The notes: generated from the sequence alone by a model not told the origin. Positions 26,640 to 43,017 are shown, numbered from the stretch's first letter. The stretch is 64,000 bases of DNA from Sapria himalayana (GCA_029783825.1 JAREIK010000700.1:20388-84387); one strand, 5' to 3'. Made by a program: numbers and translations.

Positions 26640-29600
26640 CTATCTATCTTTCTATGTATCTATCTATCTATCTATTTATATATCAATTAAACTATCTATC
26701 TAATATATCAATTTATCTATCAAAATGTCTATCTATATATTTATATATTTGTCCATCCATCTATCTATCTATCTATTAGTTTATTTATTTGTCTATATGT
26801 ATGGTCGTCTATCTGTCTATGCGTCTAGATGTTTTTTTATATGCCTGACTATTTGTATACCTAACTATCTATTTCATTGACTATCTTCATGTATGTCTAT
26901 ATCTCTATATATCTACTATCTATCTATGTATATGTATATCTATCTCTCTATCTCTCTATCTATCTATCTATCTATATAGCTATCTTTTTATCTGTTTATA
27001 TATCTATCTTTCTATATATATATCTATCTATATATCTATCTATCTATATATCTGTCTATCTGTCTGTCAATATATTTATCAATCTATCTATCAAGCTATC
27101 TATCAATCTATTTGTCTTTATATATATTTTTCTAAGTTTATATATCTATTTGTCTATGTATCTATCTATATATCTATTTATATTTATTTATGTCTATCTA
27201 TCTATCTATCAATCTATCTATCTAACAAAATGACTATCACTCTGGCTATCTATATGTCTATCAAATTATCTATCAATTTATAGTATCAATCTATCTACCA
27301 ATCTATATATCAATCGGCCTATCAAATTGTCTATCAATTTATCAATCTAACAATCTATCAAAATGTCTCTCTATTTGTCTATCGCTCTATTTGTTTATCT
27401 ATCAATCTATATATCTATTTGTCTATCTATTAGTCCATCTATCTATCAATTTGTCTATCTTTTATCTATTTATTTATATATAGATTTTTATAAATCTACC
27501 TAGTTATCTGTCTATTAATATTTCTATCTATATGTCTTTCTATGTATCTATCTATCTATCTATTAGTCTATGTATTCACCTGTCTATCTATTTGTCTATG
27601 AATTTTCTTATATTTTTTCATATCTATCTATCTTTATTTAAATCAATATATCTGTCTCTCTTTTTCACTATATTTCTATCTATCTATCTATATATCTGTC
27701 TATCTAGTTATTTATCTATCTATCTATATATTTGTCTATTAATCTATCTATCTATCTATCTATGTATTAATTATCTATCTATCTTTCTATCTTAGTATTT
27801 ATCTAGTTGTCTATCTGTCTATCTATATCTCTATATATCAATAAATCAATCTATCTATTAAACTGACTAACAATCTATCTTTCATTATATCAATCAATCT
27901 ATATATCAATATGTGTATCAATTTATATATAAATCTATCTATCATTTTATCTTTCAATTAGTCATTCTATCTGTTTATCTACTATCTATCTATCTAACTA
28001 TTTATCTATTCGACTATCTATCTATCTAATTTTATATCTATATGTCTATCTATCTATTTATATATCTATCTATCAATCTATCTATCTGTCTATCAATCTG
28101 TATATTAATATGCCTATTAATCTATTTATCTATCTATATATCTACCTCTTTATCAATTTGTTTATCATTCTAATTGCTTATTTGTCTGTCTATTTATCTT
28201 TTTGTCTACATGTCTATTTATCTGCCTATCTACCTCAATGTCTAATTATTTGCATGCCTGAGTTTATATCCATTTGTATATCTTTTTGTCTATCCTTCTA
28301 TCTTTCTATATATCTATATATCTATCTATCTCTCTATGAATTTATTTGCTTTTCTATTTGTTTATGTATCTTTCTATTTATCTATCTATCTATTTATCTA
28401 TCTATCAATCTATCTATATGTATATCTTTATATTAAATGCCTATGTATCAGTCTATTTATATATTTATCTATCTATCTATTAGTATATCTTTCAATCAAT
28501 CAATCTATCTATATATTTATATATCTATCTATTTGTATATCTATCTTTCTAACTATATATATATGTGTATCTATCGGCTTATCTACCTACTGATATATCT
28601 CTCTATCTATCTATTTGTCTATTTATCTACCTTCTATATGTATATCTATCTATCTAATAATCTATCTATTTATCTATCTATCTTACTATCTAACTTTATT
28701 TCTATCTATCTATTATCCATATATGTTTATATCTATCTATCCTTTTTATATCTGCCTATCTATTTCTCATCTATCTATCTATTTATCTTCTAGTCTATCT
28801 ATCTAAATATCTATCAGATTATCTATGTATCTATTTATTTATCTATCTAACTATCTATCTATCAATATGTCTTTATATCTATTTATCTATATGTCTATCT
28901 ATTTGTCTATCTATCTGTCAATCTATCTGATTATATATATGACTATTTATCTATATATCTATTTGTCAATCTATTTATCTATTTATCTATCCATTTATCT
29001 ATCTATCTATCTGTCAATTTATTTGTCTATCTATCTATATGTCTATATCTTTATCTATCTATTTATCTATCTAATTATTAATCTATCTATCTATCTAATT
29101 ATCAAACAATATATCCATCTGTCTATTTATTGATCTATCAATCTATATATCTATATGTATATCTATTTTTCAATCTATATTTATTTTAATCATTGTATTT
29201 GTTTGTCTTTCTGTCTATCTATCAGTCTGTTAATCAATCTATCTGTCTATTTATCTAGCTGCCTATGTATCTGTCTATCTATCCATCTATTTGTCTATCT
29301 ATTTGTCTATCTATCTGTCTGTCAAATAATCTATCTTTCTATTTTTCCTTTTTTCTATGTATCTGTCTTTTTATCTATCTATCTTTATGTCTATATATCT
29401 ATTTACGTATCAATGTATTAATTTGCCTATCTATATTTATATCTATCTGTCAATCTATCTTTCTATCTATCTGTATATGTATATGTATATGTCTATATAT
29501 CTGTCTATTTATCTATCTATCAATTTGTATATCAATCTATCTATTAAATTATATATCTATCTGTCTATTTATTTATATGTCTATCAATCTATCTACTATC

Positions 29601-30062
29601 AATTTTTCTATATATTTGCTTGTATATTTATCTATCTATCTTTCTATCTATCTTTCTATCTATATATATTTCTATCTGTCTATCTATCTATCTATCTCTT
29701 TATTTATTTCTTTATCTATTTGTCTATCTATCTGTCTATCAAGTTGTCTACTAATCTATCTATCTATGTATCTATCTTTCTATATATATATATATATATC
29801 TATCTATCTATCTGTATGTCTATCTGTCTATTTATCTATATTTCTATCTATCTATCTATATTTCTATCTGTCTGTCTATTTGTCTATCTATATATATTTC
29901 TGTCTATCTATCTATTTATCTTGCTGTCTGTCTATCTATAAATCTTCCAATTTAATTATCGATCAGTCAATATATATGTCTATTTGTAAATCTTTCTAAC
30001 AACTTTCTTTCTATATATCTGTCAAACAATTTATCTATCTATATATCTTATCAATCTATAAA

Positions 30063-30100
<38 letters not shown>

Positions 30101-30556
30101 TCTTTCTATCTATTTGTATATCAATGTGTCTATCTATCTATCATCTAACTATTTATATAAAAGTATATCTATCTATCTAACTATATATATATATCTATCT
30201 ATCTATTTATCCATCTATCTATCAATATATTGATCATTCTATGTATATATATATATATATATATATTTCTATCTATCAATATGTATATCTATCTATCTAA
30301 CGATGTGTCTATCTCTCTATCTATCAATTTATCTATTTGTCTTTCTATCTATTTATGAATTAATCAATCTAAATGTCTATTTATATGACTATCTATTTGC
30401 CTCTCTTTATATCTATGTATGTGTCTATCTATCTAGCTATTGATTTATCTATCAATTATCTATCTATCTGTCTGTCGGTCTATCTATCTATCTGTCTATC
30501 TATCTATTTGTCTATAAATAAATCTATCTATCTATTTTTTAGTCTATATATCTATC

Positions 30557-30589
<33 letters not shown>

Positions 30590-31959
30590 CTATCTGTCTA
30601 TCTATCTGTCTGTCTGTCTATCTATCTATTAATCTTTCTATATACCTATCAATAAATCTCTCTATCAATTTGTATATTATTCTTTCTATCAATCTATCTA
30701 TTAGGGTATATATCAATTTGTCTATCAATCTATCTATCAATATATCTAACAACCTCTATATTAATTTATCTATATATCTATCTATCTATGTGCCTATCTA
30801 TGTATCTACATATCAATCTTTTTATCTATATATTTTTATGTCTATCTATCTCTCTATGAATCTATCTATCTATTTATCTATATGTCTATCATGTGTCTAT
30901 CTCTATAAATAAATAAATATATATATATATATATCTACCTACCTATCTATCTATATGTCTAACTAACTATCTATCTATCTTTATATCTATCTTTTTGTCT
31001 ATCTATCTATCAATCTATATGATAATCTATGTTATTATCTATCTATCTACCTATTTGTCTATATATCTATCTATCAAACTATCATCTATATATCTATCTA
31101 TATATCTAATAATCTATCTAACTATTTTTATATCTATATATCTATCTATTTGTCTATTTATCTTTCGATCTAATTGTCTATCTATATGTCTATTAATCTA
31201 TCTATCTATCTTTCTTTCTATCTGTCTATTACACTTTTTATCAATTTATCTATCAATTTGTATATCAATCTATAAATCAATTTATCTATCAATCAATTTG
31301 TCTATCAATCAATCAATCTATATGTCTATCTATATATCTATTGTTCTGTCTATCTTAATGTCTATCAGTCTATCAAATTATCTATCTGTCTATTTCTCTA
31401 TCTATCAATCTACCTATCTATCGATCTATATATCTATCTATCTATCTATATGTCTATATATGTGTCAATTTGTATATAATTTATCTATCAATCTATATAT
31501 AAATCTATCTATATATGTTTTTATCTATGTATCAATCAATCAATCAGTCTGTCTATCTAACTATCTATATATCTAACTACCTATATATCTAACTATCTAG
31601 CTTTTTGTCTATCTATCTATTTGTCAATCTATCTTTCTTTCTCTTTCTTTTTGTATATCTATTAGCCAATCTATATGCCAATCTATATGTCTATCAATTT
31701 ATCTATCAGCAAATTGATTTATCTATATATCTGTCTATCAAACTATCATTTATATCTCTATCTATCTGTCTATCTATTTGTCTAATAATCTATCTATCAA
31801 TCTGTCTATCAATTTGTATAATAATCTTTTACTCAATTTATCAATCAATCTATCTATCTATCTATCTATCAATCTTTCTTTTATTTATATGTCTATCTAT
31901 TTGTCTATCTCTCTTTCTATCTATCTAGCTATTTGTATATCTAATTTCTATCTAAATAT

Positions 31960-32003
<44 letters not shown>

Positions 32004-32491
32004 ATATCTATATCTATCTATCTATTTATTTATATATCTATTTATCTATGAATCTTTCCTATCTTTGGTCTATCAAACTATCAATAAATTTGTATATCAA
32101 CTTCTCTATCAATATGTCAATCAAGCTATCTATCAATTTGTCTATCAATCAAAATATAAATCTATCTATCTATATAACTGTCTATATATATGTCTATCTA
32201 TTTATCTATCTGTCTATCTATCTATCTATTAATGTATCTATCTATCTATATATATATCTGTCTATCTATCTATAAATCTATCTATCTATCTATGTGTCTA
32301 TGTATATGCCTATTTATCTATCTTTCTATCTATCAGTCTGTTTGGTTGTCTGTCATATTTTCTAGCTATCTGTATGTCTGCCTAACTCTCTATCTGCCTA
32401 ACTATCTATCAGCCTGATTATCTCTCTATTTGAATATATATATATATTTGTATGTTTGTTTGTCTTTATATATATATATATATATATCTAC

Positions 32492-32523
<32 letters not shown>

Positions 32524-34556
32524 ATACCTATTTATCTATATATCTATCTATATATCTATCTATATATCGATCTATCTATCTATATGTCTATCTATCTTTC
32601 TAACTATTAGTATATCAATCTATCTATATGTTTCTCTATCTATTTGTCTATCTATCAAATTGAATATAAACCTATCTATCAATATGAATATCAAGCTATC
32701 TATCAATCTATTTATCAAATTATTTATCAATCTGACTATCAATCAATCTATATATCTCTCTATCTATTTGTCTATATATTAGTCTATCTTTCTAGTTATC
32801 TATCTGTCTATTAATATATCTGTCAATTAATCTATCTATCTGTCTATCAATCTGTATATATATATATATCAATTTATCTATCTATATATTTATTTATTTA
32901 TATTCCTATTTATCTGTCTTTCAAATTGTCTATCTGTCGCTCTATCAATCTCTCGATCAATTTGTATATCAATATGTCTATCAATCTATTGATAAATTTG
33001 TATATCAATCTTTGTATCTATTTGTCTATCTATCTAACTATTAAACTATTAATCAATGTCTATCAATCTGTCTATCAATCCATTTATCAAACTTTCTATA
33101 TACCTATTTATCTATGTGCATATCTTTCTATCTATCTATCTATATGTCTATCAATATATTAATTTTTCTATATATATATATCTTTCTATCAATCTTTTTT
33201 TTTCAATCTATCTATCGATCAATCTATCTATCTATCTTTCAATCTATTTATCCATCAATATATTTGTCTATCTATCTATCTATTTATCTATCATCTATCT
33301 CTCTATCTATATATCTATGTATCTATCTGTATAGTAATCTATCTACCTGTCTATCTATTTGTGTATCTTTCTGCTTATATATTTGTCTATTTATGTCTAT
33401 TAATCTATATATCTATCCATATATCTATCTATCAAACTATCTATCTATCTCTCTATCAATTTGTGTATCAATCTGTATATCAATCTATCAATAAATTTGT
33501 TTATCAATCTTTCTTTTATTTATATGTTTATCGATATGTATATCTATCTTTCTATCTATGTAGCTATCTGTCTATCTATTTTCTATCTATCTATCAATTT
33601 ATCTGTGTATATATATATATATATATTTCTATCTATCTCTCTGTATATCTACCTATATATCTATTTACTTGTCTATCTATTTATTTATATATTTGACTAT
33701 CTATCTATTTATGAATCTTTCTATCTATCTGTCTATCAAAATGTCAATCAATTTGTATATCAACTTATCTATCAATATGTTAATCACTTTATCTATCAAT
33801 TTGTGTATCAAATGTCGATCAATATAACTATAAATATATCTATCTATCTATATATCTATCTATATATGTATCTATCTTTCTATATATCTATCTGTAAATC
33901 TATCTATCTATCAATTAGTCTATCTATCTATCTAGATATCTATCTGTATGTATGTCTATATATCTATATATTTATCTATCTATCTATCTATCTAAGTATC
34001 TAACTAACTGTCTATCTATTTATGGCTACGTATCTGTCTATCTATCTATCTATCTTTCTATCTTTTTGTCTATCAGTCTAACTGTCTGTCTGTCTATTGG
34101 TCTAGCTACCTGTCTATTTACCTAACTATCTATTTGCCAAACTATCTATCTGCCTGATTATCTCTCTATTTGAATATCTATCTATTTGTCTATATGTTTG
34201 TCTTAATGTCTATCTATATACTTATCTATCTATCTACGTATATAGTTATTTTTCTATATATCTATCTATCGATCTATTTATCTATCTATCTATATGCCTA
34301 TCTATCTTTCTAACTATTAGTATATCAATAAATCTATATGTTTATCCATATACCTGTATATCTATTTATCTATATATCTATATGTCTATCTATCTATATA
34401 TAAATATATATCTTTGAATCTTTCTATCTATCTATCTAATAATCTATCTATCTATCTGCCTATCTAACTAACTATCTATCTATCTATATATATGTTTATC
34501 TTTCTATCTAACTATCTAACTATTTGTGTAACTATTTATGCATCTATCTGTTTATC

Positions 34557-34609
<53 letters not shown>

Positions 34610-35156
34610 TTCTTTCTATCTTTATATCTATCTATCTATCTAACTACCTATTTGACTATTTATCTATCTATTATTCTATTTATCAATTTGTCTATATATC
34701 TTTCTATCTATATGTCTATCGATCTATGTATCTTTCTGTTTATATATCTGTCTATCTAATTGTATATCTATCTGTTTAACTATCATTCTATTTATCTATA
34801 TTTAAATCTACATATCTATTTATATATCAATTGATCACTCTATCTATCTATATGATCTATCTATTTATCTATCTATATGATTTGTCTATTTATCTATCTA
34901 TATAGTTATTTATCTATCTATCTATCAATATCAGTATGAATCTGTCCATCTATCTATTTATCTATCTATCTATCTTTTTATATGTTAATCTGTCTATCAA
35001 CCTGTCTAACAATCTATATATAAATGTATCTATCAATCTATATATAAATCTATCTATATATCTTTCTATATATGTTTCTATCTATCTATCTATTTGTCTA
35101 TCCATCTAACTATCTATATAAATATATATTTATCTTTTTGTTTATCTATTTATTTG

Positions 35157-35189
<33 letters not shown>

Positions 35190-35815
35190 TTGTTTATCTA
35201 TTTGTCAATCTATATGCTTATCTATCTATCTATCTATTTATCTATCTGTAAATTGATTTATCTATATATCTGTCTACCAAACTATCATTCATATCTCTAT
35301 CTATCTGTCTATCTCTTTGTATAAAAATCTTTCTATCAATTTGTCTATCAATTTGTGTATCAATCTGTATATCAATCTATCAATCAATTTGTCTATCATT
35401 CAATCAATCAATCAATCTTTCTTTCTTTTATTTATATATCTATCTATTTGTCTAACTATCTTTCTATCTATCTAGCTATTTGTCTATCTACTTTCTATCT
35501 ATATATCAATTTATCTATCTTTCTATATATCTCTCTATCTATCTGCCAATTTACCAATATATCTTTTTATCTGTCTATCCATTTATTTATCTATTTGAAT
35601 ATCTTTATATCTATGATTCTTTATATCTATCACACTATCAATCTATCAATCAATTTGTATATCAACTTTTCTATCAATATGTCAATCAAGCTATCTATCA
35701 ATTTGTCTAACTATATTTATATCAATCAAAATATAAATGAATCAATCTATCTATCTATATATCTGTCTATATATATGTCTATCTATCTATGTAACTATAT
35801 GTCTATCTATCTATC

Positions 35816-35819
<4 letters not shown>

Positions 35820-35874
<55 letters not shown>
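35820..35874. repeat. (TA)n run of about 55 bp
   Basis: A pure TA tract. Equivalent but shorter runs sit at the same relative place in the neighbouring higher-order units (about 31963-32000 and 33607-33627). Confidence 0.93.
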
Positions 35875-35876
<2 letters not shown>

Positions 35877-36468
35877 GTCTATCTATCAATATATCTTTCT
35901 ATCTATTTATCTATCAATCTATCTGTCTATCTATGTGTCTATGTATGTGGCTCTATATCTATGTATCTATCTATCTTTCTTTCTTTATGTCTATCAGTCC
36001 GGTGTCTATCTATCATATGTTCTAGCTATCTGTATGTCAGCCTAACTTTCAATCTACATGACTATAGATCTACCTGATTGTCTCTCTGTTTGAATTTCTA
36101 TCTGTCTGTCTGTTTGTTTCTCTTTATGTCTATCTATATACCAATTTATCTATTTATCTATTGATCAATCTATCTATTTATCAATATGTCTATCTATTTT
36201 TCTAACTACTAGAATATCAATCTATCTATATGTTTATTTATCTATCTGTCTATCTATTTATCTATATATCTATCTATATATCAATATATGTGTGTATATA
36301 TATATATATTTATTTATTTATTTTTATTTATTTAATTCTTTATCTGTCTATCTAATAATCTATCAATCTATCTACCTATCTATCTGTCTAAATATATGTC
36401 TATCTTTCTATATATCTATCTAAATATTTGTGAAACTATCTATGCATCTATCTATCTAACTATCTTTC

Positions 36469-36476
<8 letters not shown>

Positions 36477-36505
<29 letters not shown>
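36477..36505. repeat. (GT)n microsatellite of about 29 bp
   Basis: The longest pure GT run in the window, following a short TA run within the TATC array. Confidence 0.95.
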
Positions 36506-37055
36506 CTTTCTTTCTATTTATCTATCTATCTATCTGGCTATTTGACTATTTATCTATTTATTAATCTATTTATCAATTTGTCTTTATATCTTTATATCTA
36601 TATGTCTATCTATCTATCTATCTTTTTGTTTATATATGTGTCTATCTATATGTATTTCAATCTGTTTTAACTATCTGTCTATTTATCTATATATCTATCT
36701 GTATACCTATTTGTCTATCAATTGATCAATCTATCTATCTACCAGTCTATTTATCTATCTATATATGTATTTACCTATCTATCTATCTATATATATCTGT
36801 ATCAATCTGTTTGTCTATCTATATATGTATCAATCTGTCCAATTATCTATTTATCTATCTACATATCTCATTGTCTTTTAATCTGTCTATCAACATGTCT
36901 ATCAATTTGTATATAAATTTATCTATCAAAGTATAAATCTATCTATCTATATATGTTTCTATCTATGTTTCTATTTATGTATCTATCTGGTTATGTATCT
37001 ATCTATCTGTCTAATAATATATATAAATATAAATATAAATATAAATAAATAAATA

Positions 37056-37093
<38 letters not shown>

Positions 37094-39021
37094 ATCTATC
37101 TATCTATTTGTCTAAATATCTATCTTTCTTTCTTTATATCTATCGTTTTGTCTATCTAACTATCAATCTATATGACAATCTATCTGTCTATCTATTATCT
37201 ATCTGTAAATCTATTTGTCTAGATATTTGTCTATCAAAATATCATTTATATCTCTATCTATCAGTTTATCTATTTGTCTAATAATCTATCTATATTTCTA
37301 GTATATCTATCTATTTATCTATAATCTGTCTATTTATCATTTGATCTATCTTTCTATCTACCTATTTATCTATTGGTTTATATCTCTATATTATATTTCT
37401 CTATATATCTATATATCTATATATCTATATGTCTATCATTTGTCTATCAATATATATATCTATTAGTCTATCTATATGTTTATCAATCTATCTATTTATT
37501 AATCTATCTATCAATCTATCCATAAATTTGTCTATCAATCTATCTATCAATCTCTCAATCAATTTTTCTATCTGTTCATCGATCTATCTTTCTATATGTC
37601 TATCTATTTGTCAATCAATCAATCTATCTATCTATCTAACTATCTATATGTGAATCTATCTTTTTATCAATCTTTCTATATGTTTATTGTTCTATTTGTC
37701 TGTTTATCTATCTATTTATAAATATATCTATCTATCTATCTAGTTTTCAATCAATTAAACTAACTATCTATCAATCTATTTATCAATCTTTCTATCAAAA
37801 AAGTCTATCTTTTAGTCTATCAATTTGTCCATCCATCTATCTAACTATCTAATATTCTATCTATCTGTCTAACTATTTGCTTGTCTGTTTATCTTTTTGG
37901 CTATTTGTCTATATGCCGGATTGTTTGTCTACTTGACTATCTCTTTGTCTATCTATTTGTCTACTATCAATCTATCTCTGTATCTACCTACCTATTTGTT
38001 TAGTATCTATATATCTATCTATGTATTTATATATCTATCTAACTATCTATCTATCAATATGTATCTCTAATTATCTATTTATCTGTCTATCTATTTATGT
38101 ATCTATCTATCTATCTATATGTCTGTCTATCTATTTGTCTATATATCTATCTATATCTATAAATCTATTTGTCTATCTATATATTTATCTATCTATCTTT
38201 TTATCGATCTATGTATCCATCGATCTATTTATCTATCTAATTTTTTATCTATATATTTATTTTTTTGTTTATCTACTTGTCTATATATCTATCTATCTGT
38301 CTGTCTGTCTGTTTGTCTATCAATCTGTCTATCTACATGTCTATCTATCTATCTATCAATCTATATATCTATCTATATAATAATCTATAAGTCTATCTAT
38401 TTGTCTATCTAACTAATTATCTATCTGTTATATATCTATTTATCTATATGTATATCAATCTATTAATCTATCTATCTATCAAACTATCTATTAATCTATT
38501 TTTCTATGTGTCTTTCAATCTGTCTATAAATTTATCTATCATCCTATCAATCTATATATGTATCTATCTATTATTCTATTTATCTATCTATAAATTTATT
38601 TATTAGTGTATCTATCAAACTATATATTAATTTGTCTGTTTTTCTTTTTACCTAAGTGTTTTTCTATATATCTTTTGGTTTGTCTATCTATCTATCTTTT
38701 TAACTATCTATTAGACTATTTATCAATCTATCTATATGTCTATCATTCTCTATATCAATCTGTCAATATAATTTGTATAACTATATATCATTCTATTTGT
38801 TAGTATATCTATTTATCTATCAATCTATGTATCTTTTGTTCTATCTATCTATCTTTTTATCTCATTACCTATATATCTTTCTACTTATCTATTTCACTAT
38901 CTATCTTTCTATCTTTCTATCAATCTCTCATTCTATTTTTCTATCTATCTTTCTTTTTACCTTTCTATCTATCTATCTATCTATTTGACTTATAATCTAT
39001 CAATCAATTATCTATCAAATT

Positions 39022-39059
<38 letters not shown>

Positions 39060-39406
39060 ATATGTCTATATGTAGGTGTATAAATCTATCTATCAATATG
39101 TTAATCTATCTGTCTATATATCTGTCTATCTATCTATCTATATATAATATCTTTCTATTATCTATATATCTATCTTTATATCTATCTATCTAACTATCTT
39201 TATATATATATATATATCTATCCAACTATCTATCAATTTTTCTATCAATCTATCTATATGTCTATATATCTATCTATCAATTTATTTATTAATCTCTCTA
39301 TCAATATATCTTTCAATTTATCATTCAATTTGTCTAACAATCTATCTATCAAAATATCTATCATTCTATATATCTATCTATCTATTTATCTATCTATCTA
39401 TTTATC

Positions 39407-39437
<31 letters not shown>

Positions 39438-41300
39438 TTATCTCTCAAGCTTTGCATTTATCTTTTTGTCTATATATCTATCTCTATGTCATTTAATCTA
39501 TATTTCTTTTTTCTTTTCTATCTATCTATATCTGTATCTATCTACCTATATATCTATCTATCTGTCTATCTAATCGATCTATCTATCTGTCAATCAATCA
39601 ATCTATCTATCTATGAATCATTCTATCAATTTAAATATCAAACTATATATCTATCTGTCTATCTATATATCTATTTGTCTATCTGTCTATCTATTTATTT
39701 GTTTATCTCTCTATCTATTTAATTGTTTGTCTATTTGTTTTTCTATCTTATATTTATCTGTCAACATATCTACCTAAATATCTCTCTCTCTCTCTCTCTA
39801 TCTAAATATCTATCTATCTGTCTATCTATATGTTTGTCTATTTGTCTATTTGTCTATCTGTCTCTCTATATGTCTATATATAATACTATCTATCTATCTT
39901 TCTTTCTATCTATCTATCTATATGTCAATCTACCTTTCTAATAATCTAAATATTTATATAATTATTAATCTATCTATCTGTTTTTCTTTCTACCTATATA
40001 TCTATAAGTCTATTATTTTTCTATCTATCTGTCTATATATATATCTATATATCTAACTATCTATTTGTCTATATATTTGTCTATCAATCTTTCTATGAAT
40101 CTATTTATCAATATGTTTATAAATATATTTATCAAATTGTTTATAAATCTATTTACCAATTTGTCTCTCAATCTATCTATTTATTTATCTATCTATCTGT
40201 CTATCAATTTTTTATATATCTATCTCTCTATCAATTAATCAATCTATTTTTCTATTTATAAATATATCTTCCTATATATCTTTCTATTTATCTATCTATC
40301 TATCCATCTATAAGTATATCAATGTGTCTAACTATCTATCTATATATCTAGTATTCTATTTATTTGTCTATCTTTTTATCTATCTATCAATCTATCAGTC
40401 TAAGAATCTATCTACCCATTTCCTATTTATCTATCTATCTATCTATCTATCTATTTGTCTATCAAACTGTCTATCTATCATTCTTCTATTTGTTTGTTTG
40501 TCAACCTGTCTACTTATTTGTCTGCATATATGCTTGTCTGTCTATCTAACTATTTGGTTGGTTTCTATTTGAATGAATGTATGTCAGCCTGTCTATTTGT
40601 CTACTTAACCTTTTGTCTGTCTAATTAACTATTTGTCTCTCTATCTATATATCTATTTATCTGTCTATCTATATATCTATCTATCTATCTATTTATCAGT
40701 GTATTTTTATGTGATTCTATATGTCTATCTCTAAGTCTATCTATTTGTGTATATATTTGTCTATATATCTATCTATCTATATATAATCTGTCTATCTATA
40801 TGAATATCTATTTGTCTATCAATATGCATGTGTATCTATCTTTCTTTCATTCTTCCTATTAATCTATCTATCTATTTATCTATCTATCTATATGTCTATC
40901 TATCTATCTATCAGTATATTAATTTGTTTATTTATCTATCTATCTATGTGTTTATATATATATTTATGTATCTATCTATCTATCTGTATATCTATCCGTC
41001 ATTTTATTTGTCTATCTATCTGTTTATCTAGCTATATCTCTTTCTGTCTATCTCTACCCTTCTATTTTTATTTCTATCGGTCTATCTATCTATTTATCTA
41101 TCTTTATATCTATCGATCTATCTTTATATCTATGTATCTATCTTTCTATCTATCTCTTTATCTATCTATCTAACTAATTAACTAACTATTTGTCTGTCTA
41201 TATATCTTTCAGTCTCTCTATCTATCTATCGGGCTAGTTATCTATATTATATTCTATATATCTATCTATCTATCTATTTGTCTATTTATTTGTATATTTA

Positions 41301-41302
<2 letters not shown>

Positions 41303-41371
<69 letters not shown>
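41303..41371. repeat. (TA)n run of about 69 bp
   Basis: A pure alternating TA tract in the TATC array. Confidence 0.95.
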
Positions 41372-41374
<3 letters not shown>

Positions 41375-42538
41375 TCTATTTATCTAAATGTCTAGATGTC
41401 CATCTATCCATCTATTTATATGTCTATCAATTTGTCAATCAATCTTTTATTCAATATTTCTATCAATCTATGCATCAATCTGTCTATCAACATATTTATC
41501 AATCTTTTTATCAATTTGTCTATCAATCAATCAATATGTATATCTATAAATCTATCAATCTATCTATCTTTCTATCTATCTGTTTGTCTATCTATCTATC
41601 TATTTATAAGTCTTTCTATCACTTTATATATTTGTCTAATAATCTGTTATCTATAAATCAATCTATCTATATATCTATCTTCTATCTGTCTGTAATTTTA
41701 TCTATCTATCTATATATCTATTTGTCAATCTATCTATCTATTTATCTGCACATCTATCAATGATCTATATCTCTATCTAGTTATCTATCATTCTATCTCT
41801 TTGCCAATCAACTATCTATCAATTTGAATATCAATCTATCTTTCAATCATTCTATCAATCTCTATATTAATCTTTTTATACATCGGTCTATCTATCTTTC
41901 TATGTATGTATCTATCTATCTGACTATCTTTCTGTCTATCTATATGTCTATTGATCTGTCTATCTCTCTATCTATTTGTCTATTTTTCTGTCTAGCTTTC
42001 TGCTTATCTATCTCTCAATCAATCAACCTATCTCTATGACTATATATCTATTTATCTTTCTATCTTTCTATCTTTCTATCTATCTACCTATATATCTATC
42101 TAATCTATATAATCTATATATCTATCTTTCAATCAATCTATTTATATTTCTGTCTATCAATTTATCTATCAATTTATATTTCATATTATCTATCTATTTG
42201 TATTTCTGCTTGTCAGTCTGTCTACCTTTCTATCTATTTTTTTGTTTCTCTATCTCTCTATATGTTTACCTATCTAACTGCCAAAAATCTACTTACAAAA
42301 CTATTTTTCTATCTATCTATTTATCTGTCTGTCTATTTGTATATTTATCTATCTATATTTCAATTAATCAATCTATCTATCTATTTATTTCTCTATCTAT
42401 TTGTCTATCTATCTACCTGTCTATCTGTCTTTCAATCTATTGATCTACCTATCTATTTATCTATCTATATATTTGTCTATCTATCTATTAATTAATTAAT
42501 CAATCAATCTATCTATATTTTAGTCTATCTATCAGTCT

Positions 42539-42577
<39 letters not shown>

Positions 42578-43014
42578 TTTTATTAATCTATATATTTATC
42601 GATCTATCTATCAAACTATTTTTTATATCTATCTATATATCTATATGTCTATCTATATGTTTATCAATTTTTCTATCAATCTTTATAACAATTAGTCTAT
42701 CATTCTTTTTATCAATTTATTTATCAATTTTTTAATAAATCTACCTATCAATCTTTCTATCAATATGTCTATCAATCTATTTATCAGTCTATCTTTCAAT
42801 ATTTCTATTACTTTATCAATTTATTTATCAATTTTATCTATCTATCAATCTGTCTATTAAACTGCATATCTATCTATCTTTCTACTTATCTGTACATCAT
42901 TCTGTCTATCTATCTATATATGTGTCTATCGATCTACCAATCTATCTATTAATATATCTTTCTATTTCTCTATCTATCTGTCTATCTATTTGTTTATCTA
43001 TCTTTTCTATATTT

Positions 43015-43017
43015 CTC
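43015..43017. other. Left target-site duplication (CTC) of CACTA element 2
   Basis: CTC directly precedes the CACTAC terminus and is repeated at 56649-56651. CTC is less common than TCT in this array, so the match supports the boundary. Confidence 0.85.

Larger units (their letters stand above)
31600..37900. repeat. Higher-order repeat built from TATC units, period about 1.65-1.95 kb
   Basis: Several non-TATC landmark phrases recur in the same order. AATCTTTCTTTTATTTATAT-type is at 31871, 33506 and 35414. TTTGTATATCAACTT with TCAATATGT(C/T)AATCA is at about 32089, 33752 and 35654. GATTATCTCTCTATTTGAAT-type is at 32416, 34156 and 36076. ATCATTTATATCTC is at 31745, 35284 (variant) and 37241. 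A pure TA run follows the first landmark in each unit. Spacings are 1635-1740 bp for the first interval and 1900-1960 bp for later ones. This is a diverged tandem array of long units, made by unequal exchange on top of the tetranucleotide array. Confidence 0.85.
26367..43017. repeat. Degenerate TATC array, second segment
   Basis: Same 4-bp repeat and polarity as 14909-24204. It contains long pure TA runs, a GT run at 36477-36505 and higher-order repeats. G-richer, non-TATC interludes occur near 26790-26880, 32330-32440, 34070-34160, 35990-36120, 37880-37980 and 40540-40640, with phrases such as TGCCTGATTATC and GTCTGTCTG. No gene was found. Confidence 0.97.

Noticed and set aside
26314..42495. 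Plus-strand frames with the look of membrane proteins (hydrophobic Ile/Leu/Tyr)
   Set aside because: The hydrophobicity is a by-product of TAT, CTA, TCT and ATC codons; no real transmembrane topology can be inferred.
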